Below are positions 37,708-48,488 of a stretch of DNA of 61,649 bases, piece by piece (the first letter of the stretch is position 1; each line of letters opens with the position of its first letter). This stretch comes from Aquabacterium parvum (GTDB lineage: Bacteria > Pseudomonadota > Gammaproteobacteria > Burkholderiales > Burkholderiaceae_C). The translations under genes were made by a program, and so were the position numbers. The stretch spans positions 1 through 61,649 of the forward strand of contig NZ_LFRI01000392.1 of NCBI RefSeq assembly GCF_001447195.1. The letters are read 5' to 3'. The notes under the pieces are model-generated. The model saw only the letters and a program-made list of their open reading frames with translations. It made no database searches and was not told the DNA's origin.

Positions 37708-38940
37708 TTATTCAGTGGATGTTGTACCTGCTTGCGTCGACTCGCCAGAGGGTTTGAACGGTGCCCTGTCCTCGAGCTCGTCCACGTAGCGACCGATGCC
37801 TTGCGACTCCCGTTGCAAGAAATCGGCCACGGCTTCACGCAGGCCAGGGTGGCGCAGCCAGTGCACCGAGCGCGTCGGGCTGGGCAGCAGGCCTCTGGCC
37901 AGTTTGTGCTCGCCTTGCGCGCCCCCTTCGAAGCGGCGCATGCCCCGCTCGATGCACCAGGACAGCGGCAGGTGATAGCAGGCCTCGAAGTGCAGGCATG
38001 ACACCGCGTGCACGGCGCCCCAGTAGCGACCAAAAGCCAGTCGGTTGAGCGGATCGACAGCCAGCAGCGATGCCGCGATGCGTTCGCCGCCCAGGCTGGC
38101 GATGAACATCATCCACTGATCGGGCCCCGCCTGGCTGGCCAACGTCCAGAAGCGGCGATCCAGGTAGGGACGCTGACCGTGTTCGAGGTAGGTGCGCGTG
38201 TAGCAGCGGTGAAAGAAATCCCAGTCCGCCTCGGTGATGGCCGCGCCCTCCAGCACCTCGAAGGTGACGCCGGCGTCGCGCACCTTGCGCCGCTCCTGCT
38301 GGATCTTTTTGCGCTTGTCTCGCTGCAAGCTGGCCAGGAAGTCTTCGAAGCTGGCGTAAGGCTCGGGTTCGCGGTTGTGCCAGTGGAACTGCACGCCCTG
38401 CCGCACGAGCCAGCCCGCCTCCTGGGCCAGCCTGGTTTCGTCGGGCGACGTGAACAGCAGGTGCGCCGACGACCAGCCCTTTTCTTCGCAGGCTTGGCTC
38501 AGTGCCCGGAGCATCTGCCGCCGCACCGAAGCCACATCGGCCACAGACAGCCCGGGGCGCACCAGCAGCCGCACCCCGGGGATCGGTGAAAAAGGCGAGG
38601 CCGAAAGCAGCTTGGGAAAGTAGGTGTGTCCGTGAGCAGCCAGCGCGCGGTCGTGAGCGTCGGCCCAGGCCCAGTCGAAGACGTACTCACCATAGGAGTG
38701 CGACTTCAAGAACACCGGGCAGGCCCCGAGCAGGTGGCCTTGTGCATCGATCACGATGAGGAAGCGCGGTCGCCAGCCGGTTTCCGAGCAGGCACTGCCA
38801 CTGTCGACCATGGCGCTCAGGAAGCCATGACGCAGGAAAGGCGTGCCGCCTTCGATGCCCGCCACCAAGGTGTCCCACTCACTTGAATCCACCTGCGAAG
38901 GGTGGTCGAGCCACGCCAGCCGGCCGGCTGCCGGTACCAT
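37708..38940 (-). CDS. GNAT-fold peptidogalycan/DUF482-family acyltransferase
   Basis: About 410 residues from ATG 38940. The DUF482 family (double GNAT fold, FemAB-like) is recognised by LKSHSYGEYVFDWAWADA, PYASFEDFLASLQRDKRKKI, RTYLEHGQRPYL and YWGAVHAVSCLHFEACYHLP. Function is not firmly known; relatives are called peptidogalycan biosynthesis/recognition proteins. A start at 38991 would overlap, head to head, the start of nadE, so the internal Met is chosen, leaving 49 bp between the genes. Confidence 0.85.
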   Translation of the reverse strand: MVPAAGRLAWLDHPSQVDSSEWDTLVAGIEGGTPFLRHGFLSAMVDSGSACSETGWRPRFLIVIDAQGHLLGACPVFLKSHSYGEYVFDWAWADAHDRALAAHGHTYFPKLLSASPFSPIPGVRLLVRPGLSVADVASVRRQMLRALSQACEEKGWSSAHLLFTSPDETRLAQEAGWLVRQGVQFHWHNREPEPYASFEDFLASLQRDKRKKIQQERRKVRDAGVTFEVLEGAAITEADWDFFHRCYTRTYLEHGQRPYLDRRFWTLASQAGPDQWMMFIASLGGERIAASLLAVDPLNRLAFGRYWGAVHAVSCLHFEACYHLPLSWCIERGMRRFEGGAQGEHKLARGLLPSPTRSVHWLRHPGLREAVADFLQRESQGIGRYVDELEDRAPFKPSGESTQAGTTSTE

Positions 38941-38989
38941 GTTGGCCTGCCCTTGTGCGCCTGGTGCGCTGTCTGCCCGATCCATGTCC

Positions 38990-41088
<2,099 letters not shown>

Positions 41089-41138
41089 TCCCGCGGCCAA
41101 GCTTGCAGGGCTGATCGCCTGATCGGCCCTCGGCAGGC

Positions 41139-41750
41139 TCAGGTTCCCGGCGCAACGCCACCCGTGCCAGTCAGCTGGTCGGGTGGCGTTTGTGCTTGGA
41201 GGCTTGCCGCTTCGGCCGCGAGGCTGTCAAGCAGCGTGCCGATGTCGGTGCCCACTTGCAGCAAGGCCTTCACGTCAGGCCACAGGAAGCCACTGTCCTC
41301 GCTGCGATCGATGAAGCGCAACAAGTCATCGTAGTAGCCGCCCACGTTGAGCAGGCACAAGGCCTTGCGGTGGTAGCCGAGCTGGCGCCAGGTCCAGATC
41401 TCGAAAATCTCTTCCATGGTGCCGATGCCGCCGGGCAGGGCGATGAAAGCATCCGACTGCTCGGCCATTCTCTGCTTGCGCTCGTGCATGCTGCCGACCA
41501 CCTGCAACTCGGTGACCCCACCGTGACCGAGTTCGCGCTCGATCAGCCTGTCGGGGATGATGCCGATGACCTCGGCGCCAGCGGCCAGCGCTGCGTCGGC
41601 CACCGCACCCATCAGCCCGGTGTGCCCACCACCGTAGACCAGGCGCCAGCCACGTTGACCGATTTCACGCCCGACCTCGCGCGCAGCCGCCAGGTGCGCT
41701 GGATCCAGGCCATCGCGGGAGCCGCAGTAAACACAGAGAGAAAAGGTCAT
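41139..41750 (-). CDS. LOG-family nucleotide 5'-monophosphate phosphoribohydrolase (TIGR00730)
   Basis: A 203-residue Rossmann-fold protein with the PGGIGTMEEIFE motif (PGGxGTxxE), characteristic of Lonely Guy enzymes that release bases from nucleoside 5'-monophosphates and can make cytokinins. YCGSRDGLDPAHLAAA and YGGGHTGLMGAVA complete the substrate site. Convergent with glnB. The in vivo substrate in bacteria is often unclear. Confidence 0.92.
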   Translation of the reverse strand: MTFSLCVYCGSRDGLDPAHLAAAREVGREIGQRGWRLVYGGGHTGLMGAVADAALAAGAEVIGIIPDRLIERELGHGGVTELQVVGSMHERKQRMAEQSDAFIALPGGIGTMEEIFEIWTWRQLGYHRKALCLLNVGGYYDDLLRFIDRSEDSGFLWPDVKALLQVGTDIGTLLDSLAAEAASLQAQTPPDQLTGTGGVAPGT

Positions 41751-41798
41751 GAGGAGGCTCGAATAAGGGGCAGGGCGCCGTGATGCGCCATCGGTGAC

Positions 41799-42356
41799 TC
41801 AGGTGGGCAGCTGGTCTCGGTGGTCGATGACCCGGGTGCCGCAAACGAGGTCATGCAGGAACTGCTGCCTGGGCAGCAAGCGAGAGATGCCGGCGTAGAA
41901 CAGGGCCCAGACCAGCATGCCCCCAAGCAGGTACTTGGATTGGTGCCAGCCAGCCAGCCAGCCGGCCAGCCAGGCGGGCATGAACCACAGCCAGCAAAGC
42001 AGAAAGCGCGTCAGCGCCTGCCACAAGGAGATCGGACCGCCCGAGGCGTCGAGCAGGCGAATTTGCCAAGTGCGCATCGCCAGGGTCTGGCCCCCATGGG
42101 TCCAGAACCACATGAAGTAGGCGGCCAGCGACACGAATTGAGCCGCCATCATGCCTTCGCGCCCTTGCAGACCGTGGCGCTGCCCGACTGCGATGCTATA
42201 GAGCGCGCCCACCGCCATCACAAGGCCAAAAAGCAGAACGCCCTCGTAGGTGAAGGCAGCCATGCGGCGGGCGAGCGGAGCGGCGGGGCCCTGGGCTCGG
42301 GCGGTCAATTGAGCCGAGCTCAGACCGCCCTGGGATGGGATGGAAAAGACGGACAT
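41799..42356 (-). CDS. RDD-family membrane protein
   Basis: A 185-residue inner-membrane protein with about four helices. RDD-family features: a basic-aromatic start (LARRMAAFTYEGVLLFG), GGQTLAMRTWQIRLLDASG and the C-terminal DLVCGTRVIDHR. Function unknown; some relatives affect osmotic or ion stress. A run of GCCA tetranucleotides encodes AWLAGWLAGW in helix 3. Last gene of the sigma factor cluster, 63 bp after the DUF3106 gene. Confidence 0.88.
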   Translation of the reverse strand: MSVFSIPSQGGLSSAQLTARAQGPAAPLARRMAAFTYEGVLLFGLVMAVGALYSIAVGQRHGLQGREGMMAAQFVSLAAYFMWFWTHGGQTLAMRTWQIRLLDASGGPISLWQALTRFLLCWLWFMPAWLAGWLAGWHQSKYLLGGMLVWALFYAGISRLLPRQQFLHDLVCGTRVIDHRDQLPT

Positions 42357-42419
42357 GGGAGGTGACGATCAACAGCCGCGAACGATATCACCGCTGTCGA
42401 CAGCCTGGCCGGGGCCGAT

Positions 42420-43253
42420 TCAAGGACGCTGTCCTGAAGCCGGCAGGCTGGCCATGGCTGCACCCTGGGCACCCGTGCGTGGCAGCAAGGTCACCGGATC
42501 GACCGAGCCCCTGGCGGCGTTGACCTTGGGCATGCCCACCTGCTGGTGCATGGGGGGCGAAGGCTGTCGTGTCACCAGGTTGGTGGTGGCGCCAGAGCCC
42601 GCCTTGACGGTGGCGGGCGAGACGACCGTGGGCTGGCGAGGGCTGGCCGTCACGGCATTGGGCACCGTGTTGGACTTGGCGGGGGAGCCGGCGGTGCTGG
42701 CCGTGCGCTTGTTGCCAAAGGCCTGGGCGGGCTCGCGCGGGCCGGCCACCCGATCGGGCAGCATCACCGGTTTGCTGCGGCGCTGGGCCTGGCGGCCGAG
42801 GTCCTGCTTTTCTTCGCTGGACAGGGCCTGGTAGGCCTGCCACTTTTCCTGCCGCTGACCGGCTGGCAGCTGGCGCGACTGCTGATAGCGCAGGCGGGCT
42901 TCGCCCCGCTGGTCGGACGGCAGGGCTGCCCAACTGGCCATGCGCTCTTGCACGCGCGCCTGTTCGGATGGCGCCAGTTGATCGAACCGGCGAGCCACTT
43001 CAACCCATTTCACGCGGCTGGACGGTGCCAGGCTGGCCCATTGCGAGGCCAGGGGGGCCAGCGCCTTGCGCTGCGAGGCGCTGAGCTGGGACCAGTCGCT
43101 GGGTGCCCCCAACGTCGAGGCGACGGCAGGCTGTGCGTTGGTGGTCGCTTGCGCCGAGGGGTGCCAGGCCAGGCCGCCGAGCAGGCCCAGGCAGCCCAGT
43201 GCCAGCAGGCTGCCCAACAAGAGCGATCGGGATGGTGAGGACGAATCAATCAT
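42420..43253 (-). CDS. DUF3106-family protein
   Basis: A 277-residue protein from ATG 43253. An N-terminal signal/anchor (residues 8-30) is followed by the repeated helical DUF3106 pattern: DWSQLSASQRKALAPLASQW, WVEVARRFDQLAPSEQARVQ and LSSEEKQDL. The C-terminal 120 residues are Pro/Ala/Ser/Thr-rich and unstructured. Function unknown; the domain lies next to ECF-like sigma genes in Burkholderiales. It starts 13 bp after DUF3619. Confidence 0.83.
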   Translation of the reverse strand: MIDSSSPSRSLLLGSLLALGCLGLLGGLAWHPSAQATTNAQPAVASTLGAPSDWSQLSASQRKALAPLASQWASLAPSSRVKWVEVARRFDQLAPSEQARVQERMASWAALPSDQRGEARLRYQQSRQLPAGQRQEKWQAYQALSSEEKQDLGRQAQRRSKPVMLPDRVAGPREPAQAFGNKRTASTAGSPAKSNTVPNAVTASPRQPTVVSPATVKAGSGATTNLVTRQPSPPMHQQVGMPKVNAARGSVDPVTLLPRTGAQGAAMASLPASGQRP

Positions 43254-43266
43254 GCGCTGGGCGTCC

Positions 43267-43890
43267 TCAGGGGGTGATCTCGGCGGCTTCGGTGTCGGTG
43301 CTGCTGAGGTCACCATCTGCTTCGGGAATCGCTTCTTCGATGGGGCGCATCGGCGTGCGCTCGTCCCCTCGCAGGAACTCTTCGAAGCCCGGGTCCGCGT
43401 AGGCGTCCGGGGGCAACTCGTCGGTCAGGATGGCGGTGTCGATGTCGGCCGTGGCTTCGACTTTTTCCTGGTCGTGGTAGGCGTGCACCAGCCAAAGTCC
43501 GGCCACCAGGGCCAGCACCGGCAAAGCCGTGGCCAGCTTCCACCCCCACGAGAGCGGGCCGTCGTCGAGGCGGCGACCGTGGCCAGGTTGGCGCGCCTGA
43601 CCGGCCTCACTCCAGCCGCCCAGCACGGTGGTGCCTTGGGCGCCCACCCCGGCCAGGGCGGCCGAGCCCACCGGGGCAAGCTCGCCAGTGACCACCGCGC
43701 CCAAGCGGGTCTGCTGGGCCAGGCGTGCGGCGTCAACCGCCTGCTCACGCGCGATGCGCAGACGCTCGGTGATGTCGTGCGGCAACCCCTGGTTGCCCTC
43801 GTTCAGGCGCGCTGTCACGCGCAGCGCAAAGCGAGCCTGCAGCGCTTCGCGCTGGGCGTCATTCAGCTGGGTGGTCTGGCGCGTTTTCAC
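43267..43890 (-). CDS. DUF3619-family membrane protein, probable sigma factor partner
   Basis: A 207-residue protein from GTG 43890, with GAGGGAT upstream. The N-terminal cytosolic helical part (FALRVTARLNEG, LPHDITERLRIAREQAVDAARL) is followed by one membrane segment (LATALPVLALVAGLWLVHAY) and an acidic C-terminus. The start overlaps the stop of the sigma factor by four bases (GTGA), as expected for a sigma/anti-sigma pair, but anti-sigma activity is inference. Confidence 0.85.
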   Translation of the reverse strand: MKTRQTTQLNDAQREALQARFALRVTARLNEGNQGLPHDITERLRIAREQAVDAARLAQQTRLGAVVTGELAPVGSAALAGVGAQGTTVLGGWSEAGQARQPGHGRRLDDGPLSWGWKLATALPVLALVAGLWLVHAYHDQEKVEATADIDTAILTDELPPDAYADPGFEEFLRGDERTPMRPIEEAIPEADGDLSSTDTEAAEITP

Positions 43891-44471
43891 AATGTGATCC
43901 CTCTGGCTTGCAGGGCCTTGGACAGTGCGGCAACCGCTCGCGAACAATGGGTTTTGACGCTCCCTTCGGAGCACCCCATGGCCGCAGCCGTTTCTGCAAC
44001 ATCCAGTTCCTCCCAGTAACGCAACAGAAACGCTTCCCGTTGACGCGCTGGCAGCTGCCCGATTTCTTCTTCGATTTGTTTCAGTGTTTCGGCTCGGCTG
44101 ACCTGAACTTCAGCAGCTTCCGTGCCGGTGTCCTCCACGTCCAGGACCTCCAGCAGGTCAAAGTCCCCATCTTCGCCACCGGCAGAGCCCGCCATCTCTT
44201 CCATGCTGGTGAACACCGCGTTGCGCACCTTCTGGCGCCGAAACCAGTCCAGGGTGGCGTTCGAGAGGATGCGCTGGAACAGCATCGGCCATTCGTTGGC
44301 CGGGCGGTCGGCGTAGCTTTGCGCCAGCCGGATCATGGCGTCCTGAACGATGTCGAGCGCGGCGTCGTCCTGGCGAACCGCGTACACCGTGCGCCGGAAG
44401 GCGCGCGACTCGACACCTTTGAGGAAGGCGTTGAGTTCTTCTTCTCGGGATGGCGTGGGCAGGGGGGTCAA
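43887..44471 (-). CDS. ECF-like RNA polymerase sigma factor
   Basis: A 194-residue sigma-70 family factor. Region 2 is VYAVRQDDAALDIVQDAMIRLAQSYADR with WPMLFQRILSNATLDWFRRQK; an acidic linker follows (GGEDGDFDLLEVLDVED). Region 4 is LPARQREAFLLRYWEELDVAETAAAMGCSEGSVKTH. The only start in frame before the upstream stop is TTG at 44471. Upstream of DUF3619, DUF3106 and RDD genes; divergent from ilvB. Probably an envelope-stress type regulator, signal unknown. Confidence 0.9.
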   Translation of the reverse strand: MTPLPTPSREEELNAFLKGVESRAFRRTVYAVRQDDAALDIVQDAMIRLAQSYADRPANEWPMLFQRILSNATLDWFRRQKVRNAVFTSMEEMAGSAGGEDGDFDLLEVLDVEDTGTEAAEVQVSRAETLKQIEEEIGQLPARQREAFLLRYWEELDVAETAAAMGCSEGSVKTHCSRAVAALSKALQARGITL

Positions 44472-44550
44472 GCGCTGGGGCGGGCCGCTTCGGGCCGTGG
44501 TTTCGAGCCGGCCGCATTATGGCACCAGCCCTTGTCAAGCCGGGTTTGAC

Positions 44551-44578
44551 TTGAATTGGCTCGCAGGGGTGCGATAAT
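44551..44578 (+). promoter_or_regulatory. Probable sigma-70 promoter of ilvB
   Basis: -35 TTGAAT (44551-44556), 16-bp spacer, -10 GATAAT (44573-44578), with TG two bases before it. Transcription from about 44585 would give a leader of roughly 210 nt before ilvB. It is the best promoter match in the 326-bp spacer 44472-44797. Confidence 0.6.
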
Positions 44579-44688
44579 GTTTGTTTTGCGTCATCTCGAT
44601 CTGGCCTGAGTCGTTTGCCCCACAGGGCATCCGTGGCAGGCCGCGCAGGCTCCAAATCCGCCTCACAAGGGCGAGCACACGGCCATCC

Positions 44689-44727
44689 GTGGTCGCAGTG
44701 CTGCTGCCGTTCCCCATGCATTTTTGA
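44689..44727 (+). CDS. Candidate Val/Leu-rich leader peptide of ilvB
   Basis: GTG-started frame encoding MVAVLLPFPMHF then TGA. Two Val codons and two adjacent Leu codons sit just before a hairpin and terminator, the layout of attenuator leader peptides for branched-chain amino acid genes. The ribosome binding site is weak and GTG 44698 is an alternative start, so this is a candidate only. Confidence 0.35.
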   Translation: MVAVLLPFPMHF

Positions 44728-44738
44728 TGCGGGGCGCG

Positions 44739-44766
44739 TCGGTGTAGAGGGGCACCGATCGTTTTT
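44739..44766 (+). terminator. Probable attenuator terminator before ilvB
   Basis: Arms TCGGTG (44739-44744) and CACCGA (44753-44758) with an 8-nt loop, then TCG and TTTTT. It lies 31 bp upstream of the ilvB start and downstream of the promoter, so it can only act as a leader terminator. An upstream hairpin (CCCC-AT-GCAT with ATGC-GGGG, 44712-44734) may be its competing structure. Confidence 0.55.
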
Positions 44767-44797
44767 CGTTAGAGAAATTCTGAAAGGTTCTTCCATC

Positions 44798-46546
44798 ATG
44801 GAAATGTCCCAAGCCGCGATCGCCAACACCGGCGACGTCATCAACGGCTCTGAAATCCTCGTGCGCTGCCTGCAGGCAGAAGGCGTCAAGTACATGTGGG
44901 GCTACCCCGGTGGCGCCGTGCTGTACATCTACGACGCGCTGTACAAACAAGACACCATCGAGCACGTGCTCGTGCGCCACGAACAGGCCGCCGTTCACGC
45001 TGCCGACGGCTACGCCCGTGCCACCGGCGACGTCGGCGTCGCCCTGGTCACCTCGGGCCCGGGTGTGACGAATGCCATCACCGGCATCGCCACCGCCTAC
45101 ATGGACTCGATCCCGATGGTGATCATCACGGGTCAGGTGCCCACCCCGGCCATCGGCCTGGACGCCTTCCAGGAATGCGACACAGTCGGCATCACCCGCC
45201 CCATCGTCAAGCACAACTTCCTTGTCAAGGACGTGTCCGAGCTGGCCGCGACCATGAAGAAGGCCTTCCACATCGCCCGCACCGGCCGCCCTGGCCCCGT
45301 GGTGGTGGACGTGCCCAAGGACGTCTCGCTCAAGACCACCGCCTTCCACTACCCCGAGTCGGTGGAAATGCGCTCGTACAACCCGGTTCGCAAGGGCCAT
45401 GGCGGTCAGATCCGCAAGGCCGTGCAGCTGCTGCTGGGCGCCAAGCGCCCCTACATCTACACCGGTGGCGGCGTGATCCTGGGCGAGGCCTCCAACGAGC
45501 TGCGTGAACTGGTCAACATGCTGGGCTACCCCAGCACCAGCACCCTGATGGGCCTGGGCGCCATCCCCGCGTCCGACAAGACCTTCCTGGGCATGCTGGG
45601 CATGCATGGCACGTACGAAGCCAACATGACCATGCAGAACGCCGACGTGGTGATCGCCGTGGGCGCCCGCTTCGACGACCGCGTGATCGGCAACCCCAAG
45701 CACTTTGCCCAGGTCGAGCGCAAGATCATCCACATCGACATCGACCCGTCTTCGATCTCCAAGCGCGTGAAAGTCGACATCCCCATCGTCGGTGACGTCA
45801 AGGACGTGCTGATCGAGATGATCGCCCAGATCAAGGAGTCGCAGGTCAAGCCGGACCAGAACGCGCTGGCTGCCTGGTGGAACCAGGTCAACGAGTGGAA
45901 GAAGCGCGACTGCCTGAAGTTCAAGACTTCGAATGAGGTCATCAAGCCTCAGTACGTGGTGCAGAAGCTGGCCGAGCTGACCGCTGGCACCGACTACTAC
46001 ATCACCTCGGACGTGGGCCAGCACCAGATGTTCGCGGCCCAGTACAGCAAGTTCGAAGAGCCGCGCCGCTGGATCAACTCCGGTGGTTTGGGCACCATGG
46101 GCGTGGGCCTGCCTTACGCCATGGGCATCAAGCTGGCCAAGCCCGACGCCGATGTGTTCTGCATCACCGGCGAAGGCTCGATCCAGATGTGCATCCAGGA
46201 GCTCTCGACCTGCCTGCAGTACCGCACGCCCGTCAAGGTGCTGTCGCTCAACAACCGCTACCTGGGCATGGTGCGCCAGTGGCAGCAGCTGGACTACGGC
46301 AGCCGCTACTCGCACTCCTACATGGACGCGTTGCCCGACTTCGTCAAGCTCGCCGAGGCCTATGGCCACGTCGGCATGCTGATCGAGCGCCCGTCCGACG
46401 TGGAAGGCGCGCTGCGCGAAGCCATCAAGCTCAAGGACCGCTCGGTGTTCCTGGACATCCGCACCGACCCCACCGAGAACGTGTGGCCGATGGTGCAGGC
46501 CGGCAAAGGCATCTCCGAGATGCTGCTGGGCTCGGAAGACCTCTGA
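44798..46546 (+). CDS. ilvB: Acetolactate synthase large subunit
   Basis: A 582-residue ThDP enzyme that makes 2-acetolactate or 2-aceto-2-hydroxybutyrate for valine, leucine and isoleucine. Catalytic Glu is in RHEQAAVHAADGYAR; GARFDDRVIGN is the FAD/central-domain signature; the ThDP-binding region is CITGEGSIQMCIQEL with LNNRYLGMVRQWQ. The frame is open 183 bp upstream, but the family start and context favour ATG 44798. First gene of ilvBNC. Confidence 0.96.
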   Translation: MEMSQAAIANTGDVINGSEILVRCLQAEGVKYMWGYPGGAVLYIYDALYKQDTIEHVLVRHEQAAVHAADGYARATGDVGVALVTSGPGVTNAITGIATAYMDSIPMVIITGQVPTPAIGLDAFQECDTVGITRPIVKHNFLVKDVSELAATMKKAFHIARTGRPGPVVVDVPKDVSLKTTAFHYPESVEMRSYNPVRKGHGGQIRKAVQLLLGAKRPYIYTGGGVILGEASNELRELVNMLGYPSTSTLMGLGAIPASDKTFLGMLGMHGTYEANMTMQNADVVIAVGARFDDRVIGNPKHFAQVERKIIHIDIDPSSISKRVKVDIPIVGDVKDVLIEMIAQIKESQVKPDQNALAAWWNQVNEWKKRDCLKFKTSNEVIKPQYVVQKLAELTAGTDYYITSDVGQHQMFAAQYSKFEEPRRWINSGGLGTMGVGLPYAMGIKLAKPDADVFCITGEGSIQMCIQELSTCLQYRTPVKVLSLNNRYLGMVRQWQQLDYGSRYSHSYMDALPDFVKLAEAYGHVGMLIERPSDVEGALREAIKLKDRSVFLDIRTDPTENVWPMVQAGKGISEMLLGSEDL

Positions 46547-46732
46547 TCCACTGAAACGAGACGAGAGCCTGGCCGACCCAGGCTGCCACAGACGGGCGCT
46601 TGCCGGCGCCCGCATCGGGTGGCAGACCGCAGCGACCGGGCTGAACGACACAACCGAATCACATCGAACCGCGAGGCCACAGCGCCGGGGTTACCGCCCC
46701 GATGACCCAGGAGCCTTGCCAGGACGATCAAC

Positions 46733-47224
46733 ATGAAACACATCATTGCCCTGCTGCTGGAAAACGAAGCCGGAGCCCTGTCCCGCGTGGTGGGACTGTT
46801 CTCGGCCCGTGGCTACAACATCGAGAGCCTGACGGTGGCCACCACCGAAGACCCCTCGCTGTCGCGCATGACCATCGTGACCACCGGCTCCGACGACGTC
46901 ATCGAGCAGATCACCAAGCACCTCAACCGCCTCATCGAAGTGGTCAAGGTGGTGGACCTGTCCGAAGGCCCCTACACCGAGCGCGAACTCATGCTCATCA
47001 AGGTTCGCGCCGTGGGCAAGGAGCGTGAAGAGATGAAGCGCATGGCCGACATTTTCCGCGGTCGCATCATCGACGTCACCGACAAAACCTACACCATCGA
47101 ACTCACTGGCGACGCTGCCAAGCTCGACGCTTTCATCGAAGCGATCGACCGCGCTGCCATCCTTGAAACCGTGCGCACCGGGACCAGCGGGATCGGGCGC
47201 GGCGAGCGCATCCTGCGCGTGTGA
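46733..47224 (+). CDS. ilvN: Acetolactate synthase regulatory small subunit
   Basis: A 163-residue subunit (IlvH type). The N-terminal ACT domain (LLENEAGALSRVVGLFSARGY) binds valine for feedback inhibition; the C-terminal domain (FRGRIIDVTDKTYTIELTG) completes the family pattern. ATG 46733. It is 186 bp after ilvB, a spacer in which I see no gene or clear hairpin. Confidence 0.96.
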   Translation: MKHIIALLLENEAGALSRVVGLFSARGYNIESLTVATTEDPSLSRMTIVTTGSDDVIEQITKHLNRLIEVVKVVDLSEGPYTERELMLIKVRAVGKEREEMKRMADIFRGRIIDVTDKTYTIELTGDAAKLDAFIEAIDRAAILETVRTGTSGIGRGERILRV

Positions 47225-47272
47225 TGACGCTTGGCTGCCTGCAGGCTTGACGGCTTGCGTGCAAACGTCTGA

Positions 47273-48364
<1,092 letters not shown>

Positions 48365-48388
48365 TCTGAATTGATCTGATCTTCAAAG

Positions 48389-48425
48389 CAGGCCGCGAGG
48401 GGCAACCTTCGCGGCCTGTTTGTTT
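48389..48425 (+). terminator. Rho-independent terminator of ilvBNC
   Basis: Ten-bp arms CAGGCCGCGA (48389-48398) and TCGCGGCCTG (48409-48418) with a 10-nt loop, followed by TTTGTTT. It is 24 bp past the ilvC stop, with the convergent NodT gene ending at 48489. Confidence 0.92.
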
Positions 48426-48488
48426 GGGTGGGCGTGAGGGCGTCGATGGGCGCCTTGATTCAGCCACGGCGTCATGCCGCATGGCCAA

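Noticed and set aside
41089..41138. Hairpin-like AGGGC/GCCCT sequence between glnB and the LOG gene as a bidirectional terminator.
   Set aside because: The stem is short and imperfect and no U-tract follows on either strand.
41940..41980. GCCA tetranucleotide repeats in the RDD gene as a possible phase-variation switch.
   Set aside because: Only three perfect units, then two after an interruption, which is too short for frequent slippage; they encode a sensible AWLAGW helix pattern.
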